Position numbers and translations under genes: made by a program. From Candidatus Kuenenia stuttgartensis (GTDB lineage: Bacteria > Planctomycetota > Phycisphaerae > Phycisphaerales > SM1A02): a stretch of 64,000 bases of DNA. The notes beneath the pieces are model-generated. The model ran no database searches. It worked only from the letters and a program-made list of their open reading frames with translations, and had not been told where the DNA came from. Of the stretch, positions 1 to 9,830 are shown in pieces (the stretch's first letter is position 1; each line of letters starts with the position of its first letter). The stretch lies in assembly GCA_945902075.1 (NCBI GenBank), contig CAMDMA010000012.1, positions 1-64,000 on the forward strand, written 5' to 3'.

Positions 1-1315
1 ATTCGAAGCCGCGCTTCACGCCGCCGCCGGCCATCCACACTGTGAAGCAGCGCCCGTGGTGATCGCGCCCCGAGCTTGGGTCGCCAAATCCGCCTTGGCT
101 ATACGCGGTACGGCCGAACTCCGTCGCGAAGATCACGAGTGTGTCTTCGAGCATGCCGCGCGCCTTGAGGTCCTTGAGCACTGCCGCCGTCGGCTGGTCG
201 ACGTCGCGGCACTGGTTTGGCAACTGACGATTGATCGCGATGTGCTGATCCCATCCGCGATGAAAGAGCTGCACGAAACGAACGCCGCGCTCAAGAAGCC
301 GCCGCCCGAGCAAGCAGTTCGCCGCATACGAACCAGGGCGGTTCACCTCAGGGCCGTACATCTCGAGCGTCTCTGGCTTCTCGCCCGACAGATCCGCCAG
401 CTCAGGCACGCTCGACTGCATGCGAAACGCCATCTCGTACGCGTTGACGCGCGCGAGGGTCTCGGGGTCGCCCACGTCACCCGCGTGCATCGCGTTCAAC
501 TTCGCAAGGTCGTCAAGCATCGCGCGTCGTGCTGCCGGGTCGATGCCGTCAGGGTTCGCGAGGTACGGCACCGGATTTCCGCCCGGACGGAACCCCACGC
601 CTTGGTGCGAACTCGGCAGAAAGCCGCTTCCCCAAAGTCGCGAGAAGATCGGTTGGCCGGGGTTCTTGCCCGAGCCCTGCGACACGAGCACGATGAAGGC
701 GGGCAGATTCGCGTTCTCACTCCCAAGGCCGTAACTCGCCCATGATCCCATGCTCGCGTAACCCGGCAGCTGGTTGCCGGTGTTCATCAGCGTGATCGCC
801 GGATCGTGGTTGATCGCCTCGGTGTTGAGGCTCTTGATGATGCAGAGCTCCTCCGCAACAGTCTGAAGGTGCGGCATGAGATCACTGATCCAAAGCCCGC
901 CCGGACCACAGCGCTTCCCTTGCATCAGCGGCGGCACCACCGGAAAGCTCCCTTGCCCGCTCGTCATACCCGTCACGCGCTGCGTGCCCTTGATCGACGG
1001 CGGCAGGTCTTTGCCCGCGTGATCCCACAGCGCCTGCTTCTGATCGAAGAGATCGATGTGAGAAAATCCCTCGCTCTGAAAGAGGCACAAGACGCGCTTT
1101 GCCTTGGGCGCGAAGTGCGGAATGCCCGCCCTGCGTCCATCGATGCCGCCATCGGCACGCGCAGCGCGTGTGTCGCCAAGGATCGAGTCGGCAATCAGCG
1201 ACGCGAGCGCCATCGAACCAACACCATGCGCCGTGCGGCTGATGAAGCTGCGACGGGTAAGAAATGCGAGACGCGCCTCAAGCGCCGCAGCGTCAAAGTG
1301 TGCGGGGTTCTGCAT
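1..1315 (-). CDS. DUF1501 domain protein (sulfatase-like), 3' end outside window
   Basis: DUF1501 proteins are exported alkaline-phosphatase/sulfatase-fold proteins, abundant in planctomycetes and usually encoded next to PSD1-type cytochrome proteins; their substrate is not established. About 438 codons are visible and the stop lies left of the window. Residues 20-30 carry a twin-arginine type export signal (TRRSFISR followed by a small hydrophobic stretch). Further in are HIDLFDQK, a metal-site-like segment typical of the family, and near the visible end FATEFGRT and DHHGR, both family hallmarks. The ATG lies 3 nt past the stop of the upstream PSD1 gene, so the two are almost certainly co-translated. 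Family assignment is firm; the enzymatic role is unknown. Confidence 0.9.
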   Translation of the reverse strand, partial: MQNPAHFDAAALEARLAFLTRRSFISRTAHGVGSMALASLIADSILGDTRAARADGGIDGRRAGIPHFAPKAKRVLCLFQSEGFSHIDLFDQKQALWDHAGKDLPPSIKGTQRVTGMTSGQGSFPVVPPLMQGKRCGPGGLWISDLMPHLQTVAEELCIIKSLNTEAINHDPAITLMNTGNQLPGYASMGSWASYGLGSENANLPAFIVLVSQGSGKNPGQPIFSRLWGSGFLPSSHQGVGFRPGGNPVPYLANPDGIDPAARRAMLDDLAKLNAMHAGDVGDPETLARVNAYEMAFRMQSSVPELADLSGEKPETLEMYGPEVNRPGSYAANCLLGRRLLERGVRFVQLFHRGWDQHIAINRQLPNQCRDVDQPTAAVLKDLKARGMLEDTLVIFATEFGRTAYSQGGFGDPSSGRDHHGRCFTVWMAGGGVKRGFE

Positions 1316-1318
1316 CGA

Positions 1319-4300
1319 TCAATTCCTCGTCACCACTTCGGACAAATTGAGAAGGACCGCAGCGACCTGCGTCCACGCTGCATGTTCTGCAACCGACAAC
1401 GATCGATCACGCAGCGACTCGCCATGCGAAACGAGCGCGTGTGCCGCGCGATCGTCGGCCGTGTATCGAGCACGTTCACGCTTGAGCGCCGCGGAAATCA
1501 CATCGAGTTCGCGCACGTCGGGAACGCGTGAGGTTGTCTCGATAAACGCCCACGCCAGCCTCTCCGCATCGCTTCCATCGCGAGCGATGATGCGCTCGGC
1601 AAACGCGCGTGCAGCCTCGACAAACTGCGTGTCGTTGAGCATCACGAGTGCCTGAAGCGGCGTGTTGGTTGCCGCGCGATCAAACGTACATGTCTCGCGA
1701 TTCGGCGCATCAAAGATCGCCATATTGGGCGGCGGAAGCGTGCGCTTCCAATAGGTGTACATGCTTCGACGATGCAGCTTCTCACCGTGATCTTGGACGA
1801 ACGCTTGCGCGGTTGCCGCACTTGAGCCGTAGTGACTGACCTCGCGCCATGGGTCGCCAGGCGTGTAAGGGTTCACGCTTGGACCACCAATGTCATTGAC
1901 GAGCAGCCCGCCAACCTTGAGCGCACCATCGCGAATGAGTTCTGCAGGCAACCGAAAGCGCGGCCCGCGCATCAGCAGACGATTCTCAGGATCGCGCTCC
2001 AGCATCTCTGGCGTCGTGCGCGACGACTGTCTGTAGACATCGCTCGTCACAATGTCGCGCACCAGCCGCTTTACGTTCCAACCGTTGTCGCGGAAATCTG
2101 CGGCGAGTGCGTCCAGCAGCGCGCGGTGTTCTGGCCAGTCGCCCTGAACACCAAAATCGCTTGTCGTTCGCACAAGACCAGCGCCAAAAAATACCTGCCA
2201 AATGCGATTCACTGCGACGCGTGCCGTGAGTGGATTGCGTGGATCGATCACCCACTGGGCCAGCCCAAGTCGATTGCGCGGTGCGTCATCAGGCATCGGC
2301 GGCAGGACCTCTGGAGTACCTGCCTCAACCTTGTCACGCGGGTCGGCGTAGTTTCCGCGATTGAGAAGAAATGTCTCGCGCGGCGTCGCCGCTGTATCCA
2401 TCACCATCGTGGAATGCGCCTCAGTACGCGCAGCCAACCGCTCCCGCGCGTTCGCGAGGTCAACGCGCGTGCGCGCAGTGGCGGGCGCGTGCGCACTGAA
2501 ATAGACGAGCACATTCGCCGATTCCTCCGCCGTGCGCATGCCGCGATCCTTTGACAAAATCGCGTCGATCGCAGGCGGAAGCGACGAACCATTGTCGTGA
2601 CCAGTCACAAGGAAAAATTCCATTCGCTTCGCCGTGACATCGCCCCATCGGCCGAAGTTCACCTGCGCTGTCATGTTGGTCGCATCGCGCGCGAGCGGCT
2701 CGTCAAACATCACGGTCAGTGATACAGGGCCGTCATGGTTGATATCCGGAACCCATGCCGTCTCCCCGCGCGTTTCGAGCACACCCTCGGGGCGATCGCT
2801 ACCCGACCAACAGTTTGCGGTCGCGCTCGCGAGTTCGAGCATGCGATAAAGATTCACCTGATCAGACGCAACGCTGCCCGCAGAAATCGAGACATTGGTG
2901 ACCGCGAAAGTCCGCTTCTCACCGCGCCCCGCATCAGCCCAGCCCCAACCCGCGTTAGGCGCGGCAGGGTCGGCGTGCATCACAATGCGCAAACCCGTGA
3001 CCTGTTCGGATGGCTGCGCAAACTCCATCGCCACATCAAACGCGACAAATCCCATCGGCCGCGTCACCCGCGCATAGCGGTCGGCTTCGATCTCAAAGCC
3101 GCTTCCCGTGTTTGGTGTGCTGATGTTTGTGAGCTTGACCGGATGCAGCGCAAAATCCACTCCGCGCGTCGCGCGCACGCGCGCTTCGCCAGCTTCCCAG
3201 TGCTCCACCTCTGACGCGTTTGGTTGTGCAAGTTGCTGCTCGAGCGCCGCGATACGCGCCCGCAACGCCTGTTCTTCACCCGTCACGAGCACCGACTTCA
3301 AGGTCGCAACGGGTGCGGCGTTCACACCACCATCGCCACCGTGCGCTGGTTCACTGGTTTGGTTCAAGAACGCGAAGAGCCTGTAATAGTCGCGCTGCGA
3401 GATGGGATCGAACTTGTGGTCGTGGCACTGCGCGCAACTGAGCGTGAGTCCGAGCACCGCCTCGCCAAACGTGCGCACGCGGTCGGCGCCGTAGTTCACG
3501 AGGTTCTCTTCCGGAATCGTTCCGCCCTCGTGGGTTGACATCGAGTTTCGCTGAAATCCCGTCGCGACGAGCGTCTCGTCGGTCTTCTCCGGCAAGAGGT
3601 CGCCCGCAATCTGCTCCACGAGAAAGCGGTCGTACGGCTTGTTCGTGTTTAACGCATGAATGACATAATCGCGCCAAAGCCAGAGATGACGACCACCGTC
3701 AATCGAGAAGCCGTTCGTGTCGGCGTAGCGCGCCGCGTCGAGCCACGAGATCGCCATGCGCTCACCAAAGTGTGGGCTCGTAAGCAGGCGATCGACGGCA
3801 TGTTCATACGCCGCTGGATCGCGATCAGAAACGAAGGCTGCAACTTCATCCGCGCTTGGCGGGAGACCGGTGAGATCAATCGTCACGCGCCGCAACAACG
3901 TCGCGGGAGCAGCCGGCTCCGCAAACCGGAGTCCCGATGCGTCGAGGTGCGCGGCCACCAATGCATCAATCATCCGAGGTGTTCCCTGTGGAATCGTCGC
4001 ACGCACCGGTGGCACAAACGACCAGTGCTCGTCATATCGCGCGCCTTGCTCAATCCAGCTGCGAATCTTCGCCTTCTGCGCGTCGCTCAAATCACGGTGC
4101 GCAGATGGAGGCGGCATGACGTCATCGAGGTCGGTCGATTGGATGCGCGTCCAGATCTCGCTTGCCTCAAGGTCGAACGGCTTGATCGGCGTTATGCCGT
4201 CCGTGGTCGATGCATAGGCAAACTCCGCGCGATCAAGCCGCAACTCCGCCTTGCGCGCTTGCTCGTCAAACCCGTGGCAGGCAAAGCAGTGCTGCGACAG

Positions 4301-4417
4301 AATCGGACGAATATCGCGGTTGAAATCGATGGACGCGTCGTGATTGGTTCGCGATGCCGCTTCTTGTGCCGCGAGCCCCGCCGCAAGAACGCCGCAAATC
4401 ATGAGCTCGCGAGTCAT
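1319..4417 (-). CDS. PSD1-type protein: planctomycete cytochrome c + DUF1549 + DUF1553
   Basis: A large exported protein of 1032 residues from the chosen ATG. An upstream in-frame extension to 4582 is possible, but only the 4417 start places a hydrophobic signal-like stretch at the N terminus. Order of parts: signal-like residues 1-20; PSCyt1 haem site CFACH at about 44-48; DUF1549 with a second CxxCH (CAQCH, near 330); a middle region resembling a carbohydrate-binding insert; then DUF1553 with NRIWQVFFG and [11 protein letters not shown]. Such proteins pair with DUF1501 proteins in planctomycetes and are suspected to act in polysaccharide breakdown or periplasmic redox chemistry, but this is unproven. 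The downstream DUF1501 gene follows with a 3-nt gap. Confidence 0.9.
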   Translation of the reverse strand: MTRELMICGVLAAGLAAQEAASRTNHDASIDFNRDIRPILSQHCFACHGFDEQARKAELRLDRAEFAYASTTDGITPIKPFDLEASEIWTRIQSTDLDDVMPPPSAHRDLSDAQKAKIRSWIEQGARYDEHWSFVPPVRATIPQGTPRMIDALVAAHLDASGLRFAEPAAPATLLRRVTIDLTGLPPSADEVAAFVSDRDPAAYEHAVDRLLTSPHFGERMAISWLDAARYADTNGFSIDGGRHLWLWRDYVIHALNTNKPYDRFLVEQIAGDLLPEKTDETLVATGFQRNSMSTHEGGTIPEENLVNYGADRVRTFGEAVLGLTLSCAQCHDHKFDPISQRDYYRLFAFLNQTSEPAHGGDGGVNAAPVATLKSVLVTGEEQALRARIAALEQQLAQPNASEVEHWEAGEARVRATRGVDFALHPVKLTNISTPNTGSGFEIEADRYARVTRPMGFVAFDVAMEFAQPSEQVTGLRIVMHADPAAPNAGWGWADAGRGEKRTFAVTNVSISAGSVASDQVNLYRMLELASATANCWSGSDRPEGVLETRGETAWVPDINHDGPVSLTVMFDEPLARDATNMTAQVNFGRWGDVTAKRMEFFLVTGHDNGSSLPPAIDAILSKDRGMRTAEESANVLVYFSAHAPATARTRVDLANARERLAARTEAHSTMVMDTAATPRETFLLNRGNYADPRDKVEAGTPEVLPPMPDDAPRNRLGLAQWVIDPRNPLTARVAVNRIWQVFFGAGLVRTTSDFGVQGDWPEHRALLDALAADFRDNGWNVKRLVRDIVTSDVYRQSSRTTPEMLERDPENRLLMRGPRFRLPAELIRDGALKVGGLLVNDIGGPSVNPYTPGDPWREVSHYGSSAATAQAFVQDHGEKLHRRSMYTYWKRTLPPPNMAIFDAPNRETCTFDRAATNTPLQALVMLNDTQFVEAARAFAERIIARDGSDAERLAWAFIETTSRVPDVRELDVISAALKRERARYTADDRAAHALVSHGESLRDRSLSVAEHAAWTQVAAVLLNLSEVVTRN

Positions 4418-4480
4418 CGGCGCAACATACGACAACCCCCGCGCGCAACCAAGCGCACGGGGGTCGAATTGCACATTCGT

Positions 4481-4512
4481 GATGCTTGTCGATCGTGATG
4501 CTTGTCGATCGT
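4481..4512. repeat. 16-bp unit, two exact tandem copies at the desaturase stop codon
   Basis: The unit gatgcttgtcgatcgt occurs twice head to tail (4481-4496, 4497-4512). Read on the minus strand, the first copy starts on the last base of the desaturase TGA stop codon. It fills part of the short gap between the desaturase 3' end and the PSD1 gene. Confidence 0.9.
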
Positions 4513-5573
4513 CAGACGCGCCGCGCAGCGAGGCGCTCAGGTGCAGGGAGGCGAACCTTTTTCGCAAGTCCAACGAGTTCAAGTGAGCGGATCAGCACCC
4601 AGCTCAGGTCAAATTGCCACCACTTGAGGCCATGGCGCGCACTTGCCGGAAACGCGTGGTGGTTGTTGTGCCAGCCCTCGCCGAGGGCGAGAATTCCCAT
4701 GATCGGATTGTTGCGGCTCTCATCGCCCGACGCGTACTCCCGCGCACCCCAGACGTGACAGACCGAGTTGACGCTCCACGTGACGTGGTGCAGCAGGAAC
4801 ATGCGCACGACGCCGCCCCAGAGGAACCCGAGCAGCGCGCCCATCCAAGACATCGTGACAAGCCCGCCGATGACCGCTGGGATCGCGAGGCCGAGCACCA
4901 CGAGCGCAGGGAACATGTTGTTGATGCGCACGGTGACGGGATCTGCGAGCAGATCTGGCACATAGCGCTTCATGTCCGCGCGCAGATCCGCGAAGAGCCA
5001 GCCCATGTGCGCATGAAGGAACCCGCGGCATGCGCCGACAACTCCCGCCGCGCGACCGGCGTGCGGCGAGTGCGGGTCGAGGACATCGTCCGAGTGCTGG
5101 TGATGGCGACGGTGCGTAGCAGCCCACCAAATCACCGGACCCTGCGCGGCCATGCTGCCGCAGATCGCGAAGAAAGCCGCAAGCGGCCCGCGCGTCGCAA
5201 ACGACTTATGGGTGTAGAGACGGTGGTAGCCGACGGTGATCCCAAGGCCTGTGATGACATACATGGTCGCCATGAGCACCAAGTCAACCCATCCGAACCA
5301 GCCACCCCATGCGAGGATCATGGTCGCAAGGACACCAAGCGGCGGTACCAGCACTGCAGACATCGTGGCCAGGCGCACCCCAAGGGAAGCTTCGCGCAAG
5401 GCCGCGAGAGCGGTTTCCTCCGCATGGCTCGAATCGGCGTGGCTTGAACTCGAGCGTTCGCCCGAGCCCCTGCCATCCTGGTAACGCCGGGCATGGGTGC
5501 CCTCGGCGGAGGGGAGCGCGATATCGAGCTCAACCAGAATCTGGGTATCAGCGATCGGGGTGTCGAGGGTCAT
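4512..5573 (-). CDS. Membrane fatty acid (acyl-CoA/acyl-lipid) desaturase
   Basis: Introduces a cis double bond into acyl chains using a di-iron centre held by histidine boxes in the membrane. The boxes are all present: HRLYTH (117-122), HRRHH (154-158) and HNNHH (302-306), with hydrophobic segments around 70-115 and 185-260. Length of 353 residues is somewhat long because of a serine-rich, probably disordered N-terminal tail of about 60 residues. The ATG at 5573 is preferred over an upstream GTG at 5603 because it has AGGG 7 nt upstream. The stereotyped delta-9 type box spacing suggests a stearoyl-type desaturase; regiospecificity is inferred. It stands alone, with a tandem repeat directly at its stop codon. 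Confidence 0.92.
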   Translation of the reverse strand: MTLDTPIADTQILVELDIALPSAEGTHARRYQDGRGSGERSSSSHADSSHAEETALAALREASLGVRLATMSAVLVPPLGVLATMILAWGGWFGWVDLVLMATMYVITGLGITVGYHRLYTHKSFATRGPLAAFFAICGSMAAQGPVIWWAATHRRHHQHSDDVLDPHSPHAGRAAGVVGACRGFLHAHMGWLFADLRADMKRYVPDLLADPVTVRINNMFPALVVLGLAIPAVIGGLVTMSWMGALLGFLWGGVVRMFLLHHVTWSVNSVCHVWGAREYASGDESRNNPIMGILALGEGWHNNHHAFPASARHGLKWWQFDLSWVLIRSLELVGLAKKVRLPAPERLAARRV

Positions 5574-5963
5574 GCTCGACCCTGATGTATCGGCTTTTTG
5601 CACTCAGTCTCCTTGGCGCCGGATCAACCGACGCGCCACAGATCGGAGGATGGACCAGATCGGTCGCAGCGCTCCGCAAGTCGGACACCATCGAGGTCGA
5701 ACGAAACAAATCCGCTCGACCGAAACAGTCAGCCAATCGAAGCTTTGCGCTCCTCCAAGGATGCGCAGTACACGTCGGGCCGAACCGTAAGTCTATCCCG
5801 ACCCGAAGGGGAAGTCTGCTTGATCGATCACTTCGGACGAAACAAATTCTTCGCGAGATCGGCTTTCTTTCGCGCGATCGCGGGAAAATGCAGCGCGGCG
5901 CCGACTGGCGCCGCGTGCGAGATTTGGAATTGTTTGCGAAGGATCCCGGCGACGGGCAACGAA
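5574..5963. other. Intergenic region between desaturase and DUF481 gene
   Basis: About 390 bp with no convincing coding sequence on either strand. It should hold the desaturase promoter on its left side and the terminator of the DUF481 gene on its right (hairpin at 5894-5915). Confidence 0.6.
5894..5915 (-). terminator. Probable intrinsic terminator of the DUF481 gene
   Basis: Perfect 9-bp G+C inverted repeat (cgcggcgcc / ggcgccgcg) with a 4-nt loop gact. On the minus strand it is followed after a few bases by TTTT. It lies about 50 nt beyond the DUF481 stop. Confidence 0.6.
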
Positions 5964-6974
5964 TCAGAAGTCGACCTTCACGCCGGCGTAGACCTTGAGA
6001 TCGTTTGAAGTTCCCTGAGACGCTTCGACATACGAGTCGTATTCGTCACGGACGCCGGCAGTTCCCTTCACATCGCCCTTCTCGCTGAGGGCGATCTCGT
6101 AGTCGAGCCGAACGATGATGCGGTACTCGCCGAAGTTCTCGATATCGGGATAGAGCTCAAGTCCCTGCTTCAACTTCGAACGCTCATCGATGGTCCAAAC
6201 GAGTTCATCTGCGAAGAGGAGTTCGGGAGTCCACGAGGAAGAGGGGAACTCATAGCTCGCACCGGCACCGGCCCTGAGCTTGAGACTCAGCGGTTCACCT
6301 TCGAGCAATCGGTAACCAGGACCCACGTACGCACCCGCGCGCTGTTCCCAGTCTTGAAACTCGTCGTACTGATAGTTGCCTTGAACGAAGGCCTCCCACT
6401 TTGAATCCCGGAAGAGGAACTCCTCGAGGCCTTGCACCAACAGGTTGTTGTCGGTGTTCACGCTGTTTGCGGTTTGGAAGTAGTACTCGGCGGTGATGGT
6501 GGTGCGATCAACTTCGCTCTCACGCTTGGCCGAGCCCGCAACTCGGAAGTTCCAGTTCGAGGTGTTATCGCTGTCGCTTCCAGTGAGACCGAGGCTGAGG
6601 CTGAACTTCCAGCTTCCATCAGGCTTCGCTGGCGGCGGCGGCGCGGGCGCGGGTAGCACGGCAACCGGGACTTTTTCCGCGGCTGGCGCAGGCGCCTCGG
6701 CGGCAGGTTGAACAACTGCAGCACCATCAGCGACGGGCGGCTCCACGGCGGGTGCCGGCACGACCTGCGCCTTGGTAACGGTTGCAATGCGCGCGCGCGC
6801 GACTTCAATGCGCCCGAGGGCCGGGTGATCGAGTGTCACGCCAGCTTCCGACTCGGCCACGATCGTGCCGCGGAGGACGTCGCCTCCGACGAGGACGATC
6901 GTATCGGGCTCGCCAATGGCGTACGCGAGGCTTGAGGTCGCCAGAATGGCAAGTGTGGCCAGTGTGATTTTCAT
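5964..6974 (-). CDS. DUF481 family outer-membrane beta-barrel protein
   Basis: 336 residues. A clear signal peptide (residues 1-20, ending in AYA) is followed by a short domain around 25-70 with IVLVGGDVLRGTIV, which resembles the small beta domain often found at the N terminus of these proteins. A proline/alanine linker (70-115) leads into the DUF481 barrel (about 120-336), rich in alternating aromatic beta strands and ending in F after VYAGVKVDF, the usual C-terminal signature for outer-membrane insertion. The family resembles E. coli YdiY; function is unknown. The start ATG is unambiguous because of the signal peptide. Confidence 0.85.
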   Translation of the reverse strand: MKITLATLAILATSSLAYAIGEPDTIVLVGGDVLRGTIVAESEAGVTLDHPALGRIEVARARIATVTKAQVVPAPAVEPPVADGAAVVQPAAEAPAPAAEKVPVAVLPAPAPPPPAKPDGSWKFSLSLGLTGSDSDNTSNWNFRVAGSAKRESEVDRTTITAEYYFQTANSVNTDNNLLVQGLEEFLFRDSKWEAFVQGNYQYDEFQDWEQRAGAYVGPGYRLLEGEPLSLKLRAGAGASYEFPSSSWTPELLFADELVWTIDERSKLKQGLELYPDIENFGEYRIIVRLDYEIALSEKGDVKGTAGVRDEYDSYVEASQGTSNDLKVYAGVKVDF

Positions 6975-7076
6975 AGTTGCTCTCGGGAAAAAGGAAGGTT
7001 GCCGAGGATAACGGCCTCACATTCGCCCCGCAAGCATGTCTGCGCCGATGACACGCACGAAAGTGTCGAGGACGCG

Positions 7077-7799
7077 ATGACTTCATCGGATGAGACAACC
7101 CAAGGCTACGAACTCGAACCAGAGCAGCCCACAGCCGGTGCCCCGCAGCGCGGCGCGCGTGCACCCGCGACCGCGCCTGACCGGACAGCTGCCGCGCGAG
7201 CGACGGACGAGGCCGCAGGAGAGGACGAGGCCGCAGCAGAGGATGAGGGCGCAGGAGAAGATGACGACGAACTGCCCGCACCGATCTCTCGGGAGTCGAA
7301 TCCACGCATTTGGACTGTGGTCGCCGCTGCATGCATCGCACTACTTGTGCTGAGTTGGCTCGCCGGTGCACCGCAACTTGTCATTCCCGAACCCTCAAGT
7401 GGGGACGCTGTGAACATCCCTGAACTCTCGTTCTTCGAGCGGCTCGGGGGTATTGCGCGCACACTCGTGTTTCTTCCGCTTGCGACGGTCGGCGCAGTCT
7501 TCGGGCTCCTCACCCTCGCGTTTGTACGGCAGCGTCCTGTCGGCGACGTGCCCTCATTACTTGCGAAGTCGGCAGCGCTGGTCGCGATGGGAATGCTCGT
7601 GTGGCTTGTGCCGAGCGATATTCGGTTCGTGAAGCAGACGCTCAACGTGCTCGGCACCCCCGCACTCGCTGGCGCGCTTGCCATCCCGATCTTCCGACTG
7701 ACCCCGCGTGACGCACTGTTTGCCACGGTCTTCACGATGATGGGAATGCTGCTTCTTGTCCTTGCCTCTGCAACGGTCGTTTGGGCGGTTGGCGCGTAA
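7077..7799 (+). CDS. Membrane protein with acidic N-terminal tail
   Basis: 240 residues. The first 75 are hydrophilic and very acidic (runs of E, D and A), then four hydrophobic segments follow at roughly 82-102, 125-150, 165-185 and 215-240. The ATG at 7077 is preferred over 6999 because the intervening residues are unlike a protein start. I recognise no family and no catalytic motif. The gene is divergent from the DUF481 gene and converges on the NeuD-like gene, leaving only about 40 bp between the stops. Confidence 0.7.
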   Translation: MTSSDETTQGYELEPEQPTAGAPQRGARAPATAPDRTAAARATDEAAGEDEAAAEDEGAGEDDDELPAPISRESNPRIWTVVAAACIALLVLSWLAGAPQLVIPEPSSGDAVNIPELSFFERLGGIARTLVFLPLATVGAVFGLLTLAFVRQRPVGDVPSLLAKSAALVAMGMLVWLVPSDIRFVKQTLNVLGTPALAGALAIPIFRLTPRDALFATVFTMMGMLLLVLASATVVWAVGA

Positions 7800-7841
7800 C
7801 GGCCGTGGCGTGTCCCACAGCATTGTGCACGAGGTAGCTTG

Positions 7842-8477
7842 TCAGGCCCGCGCGCTCGCCGGAACGCCAACCGCTGTGACGCCGGCGTCGACATCGCGCA
7901 ACACGACTGCACCCGCGCCAATCGTTGCATTGGCTCCGACCACTCGACCCGGAATCACCACAGCCCCCGCGCCAACGTGGGTACCAGCGCCGAGAGATAC
8001 ACCGCCGCAAAGAATCGCGCCGGGCGAGACATGCGCGCAATCGCCAACGATGCAATCGTGTTCGATGATCGCCGCCGTGTTTACGATCGTTGCCCGGCCG
8101 ATCGCCGCACGTGCCTGCACCACCGCGCGCGCGCCAATGAATGACCCCGCGCCAATCGTCGCAGAGACCGAGACGACAGCGGCGGGATCGACCACGCTGA
8201 TGAACGCCGCCTCGCCAAACCGCGCAAGCCAGCGCGCGCGCGTCACGGCATCGCCAACTGCAGCCTGAAGCCGCGCACCTTCATGAAGCAGTTGTTCGAT
8301 CGACGGGATGGCGCCCGTCGCGTCAGGGTCGCCAAGCCATGGAACGCCGGCAAACGGGCCGCCGTCCACGGGACGAACCTGCGACGCGATTCCTGCGACA
8401 AGAAACCCCGCGCGTCGAGCACTCTCCGCAACCACCGCTGCGTGACCACCGGCTCCAAGAATGACAAGTGTGCTCAT
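7842..8477 (-). CDS. NeuD/PglD-type sugar O-/N-acyltransferase (left-handed beta-helix)
   Basis: 211 residues. The N terminus MSTLVILGAGGHAAVVAES is the nucleotide-sugar binding Rossmann-like part of PglD/NeuD enzymes, and residues about 95-205 are hexapeptide repeats (IGAGSFIGARAVVQ and similar) forming the acyl-CoA binding beta-helix. The likely catalytic histidine sits in IIEHDCIVGD. Such enzymes acetylate amino sugars or sialic acids during glycan building. The ATG overlaps the TGA of the upstream gene by 4 nt (ATGA), which implies translational coupling. The acceptor sugar is unknown; the main glycan locus lies 40 kb away. Confidence 0.85.
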   Translation of the reverse strand: MSTLVILGAGGHAAVVAESARRAGFLVAGIASQVRPVDGGPFAGVPWLGDPDATGAIPSIEQLLHEGARLQAAVGDAVTRARWLARFGEAAFISVVDPAAVVSVSATIGAGSFIGARAVVQARAAIGRATIVNTAAIIEHDCIVGDCAHVSPGAILCGGVSLGAGTHVGAGAVVIPGRVVGANATIGAGAVVLRDVDAGVTAVGVPASARA

Positions 8478-8980
8478 TTCGACTGCTCCGTTTCGTGGGC
8501 GGGCCCCGCAAGTGCCGTCGGTAGATCCACCGGATCCTTCGCAACGCGCTCGGCAACCGATCGATCCCACCGACGAAGGTACCGGGCGATCCGGAGTCTT
8601 GCGTAGACAGCGCCGCAGCCGTAACAAACGACCTGCCGCTGGGCGAGCAAAAGTGTGAGCGCGTCAAGCGTCAGAAGTACGGCCAGCAGACCAAAGACCA
8701 GCGGATTTGCGGAATAGCCGAGAAGGGCGACCACCGTTCCCGAAAAAGCAAGCACGACGACAAAAGGCGTCACTTGCGGAAAGCTCTTTCGCACGTAGAG
8801 CTCGCCGCAATCACAGAGCACGCAGCGACGCAGCGCACCCGCGTCATCGAGCGCGCCGTCCCACCGGAGATAGACATCCTGCGCGCCCTCCGCGAGCGTG
8901 ACACGAGCCGGCCGCGCCCTTTCATCGACGTCGACACGGGAGAGGCGTCGTCCGGAGGCATCACGAGGCTCGATACGCAT
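8474..8980 (-). CDS. Membrane protein with two CxxC zinc-ribbon halves
   Basis: 168 residues from ATG 8980 (an ATG at 9037 is also possible but would overlap tmk). A short hydrophilic N-terminal domain is followed by CVLCDCGELY near residue 60, two adjacent hydrophobic segments (about 78-115), then CYGCGAVYARLRIARYLRRW near 125. The paired CxxC/CxC motifs look like a split zinc ribbon on either side of a membrane hairpin. I do not recognise the family. The stop overlaps the NeuD-like start by 4 nt, and the gene is divergent from tmk with about 55 bp between. Confidence 0.7.
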   Translation of the reverse strand: MRIEPRDASGRRLSRVDVDERARPARVTLAEGAQDVYLRWDGALDDAGALRRCVLCDCGELYVRKSFPQVTPFVVVLAFSGTVVALLGYSANPLVFGLLAVLLTLDALTLLLAQRQVVCYGCGAVYARLRIARYLRRWDRSVAERVAKDPVDLPTALAGPAHETEQSK

Positions 8981-9035
8981 GAACCGGAGATGATACTTTG
9001 CTCCCGACCGTCGGCGCGAACGCAATGGTGCATGC

Positions 9036-9758
9036 ATGATCGAACCTCCCCGCGACACGATCCCAGCCAAGACTCCGACCGACGCGATGCGCGCGTTTCT
9101 CAGCGGCCGCTTTGTCGTCTTCGACGGACCCGATGGCTGCGGGAAAAGCACGCAGTTCCGCCGATTCGCCGATTGGGCCTCTGCGCAAGGCGTGACGGTG
9201 ACTGAAGTCCGCGAGCCGGGCGGCACTTCTATTGGTGAGCAAATCCGTGCGATTTTGCTCGATCCAGTCAATAGCGCGATGATGATCCGCTGCGAGATGC
9301 TGCTCTATATGGCGAGTCGCGCACAACTCCTTGAAGAACGCATCCGCCCAGCCCTCGAACGCGGCGAGCTCGTGCTTGCAGATCGTTTCGTGAGCTCAAC
9401 CCTCGCCTACCAGGGAACTGCAGGCGGTATGACACGCGACGACATTCTTGAAGTGGCGCGGGTCGCGGTTGGTGACATGTGGCCGGATGACATCGTCATC
9501 TTCGATGTCGACACCGATACCGCGTGGCAGCGCATGGCCGCTGGTCGAGCTGATTCGTCGCCAGATCGCATGGAGCAGAAGAGTGCGGAGTTTCACGAGC
9601 GCGTGCGCCAAGGATATCTCCAACAGTGCCGCGAAGATCCCGCGCGCTATGTCACGATTGATGCGCGACAGAATCCGGAGACGGTGTTCGCGCGGCTGGT
9701 CGAATCATTCGTATCGCGCATGAAGGCCGGAATCGCGCCGAGAGTTCGGCGTTCGTAG
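9036..9758 (+). CDS. tmk: Thymidylate kinase
   Basis: Phosphorylates dTMP to dTDP in DNA precursor synthesis. Walker A GPDGCGKST (about 31-39), the substrate segment REPGGT (about 59-64), the DR motif in LADRFVSSTLAYQG (about 112-125) and a lid region near GRADSSPDRME are all present. At 240 residues it is longer than usual, because the P-loop starts some 17 residues later than in most homologues. An ATG at 9087 gives a more typical N terminus and may be the true start. The gene converges on gmk, with a tandem repeat covering both 3' ends. Confidence 0.93.
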   Translation: MIEPPRDTIPAKTPTDAMRAFLSGRFVVFDGPDGCGKSTQFRRFADWASAQGVTVTEVREPGGTSIGEQIRAILLDPVNSAMMIRCEMLLYMASRAQLLEERIRPALERGELVLADRFVSSTLAYQGTAGGMTRDDILEVARVAVGDMWPDDIVIFDVDTDTAWQRMAAGRADSSPDRMEQKSAEFHERVRQGYLQQCREDPARYVTIDARQNPETVFARLVESFVSRMKAGIAPRVRRS

Positions 9759-9830
9759 CGCGGACGAGATTTCAAGCGCGCCTTCGCGCGCGGACGAGAT
9801 TTCAAGCGCGCCTTCGCGCGCGGACGAGAT
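9758..9830. repeat. 30-bp tandem repeat spanning the tmk and gmk stop codons
   Basis: Two full copies (9758-9787, 9788-9817) and a partial third (9818-9830) with exact 30-bp period. The first base is the last base of the tmk TAG stop, and the gmk stop codon (9802-9804) lies in copy two. Copies two and three together equal the gmk C-terminal codons for DLVRARRRA plus stop, so the extra copy looks like a duplication of the gmk 3' end. Each unit contains gcgcg-cctt-cgcgc, able to fold as a small hairpin in either direction. Confidence 0.95.

Noticed and set aside
56-4498. Several plus-strand open frames of 150-280 codons opposite the DUF1501/PSD1 genes
   Set aside because: They are the antisense shadow of high-G+C coding sequence, lack ribosome sites and are rich in R, H and A without any domain.
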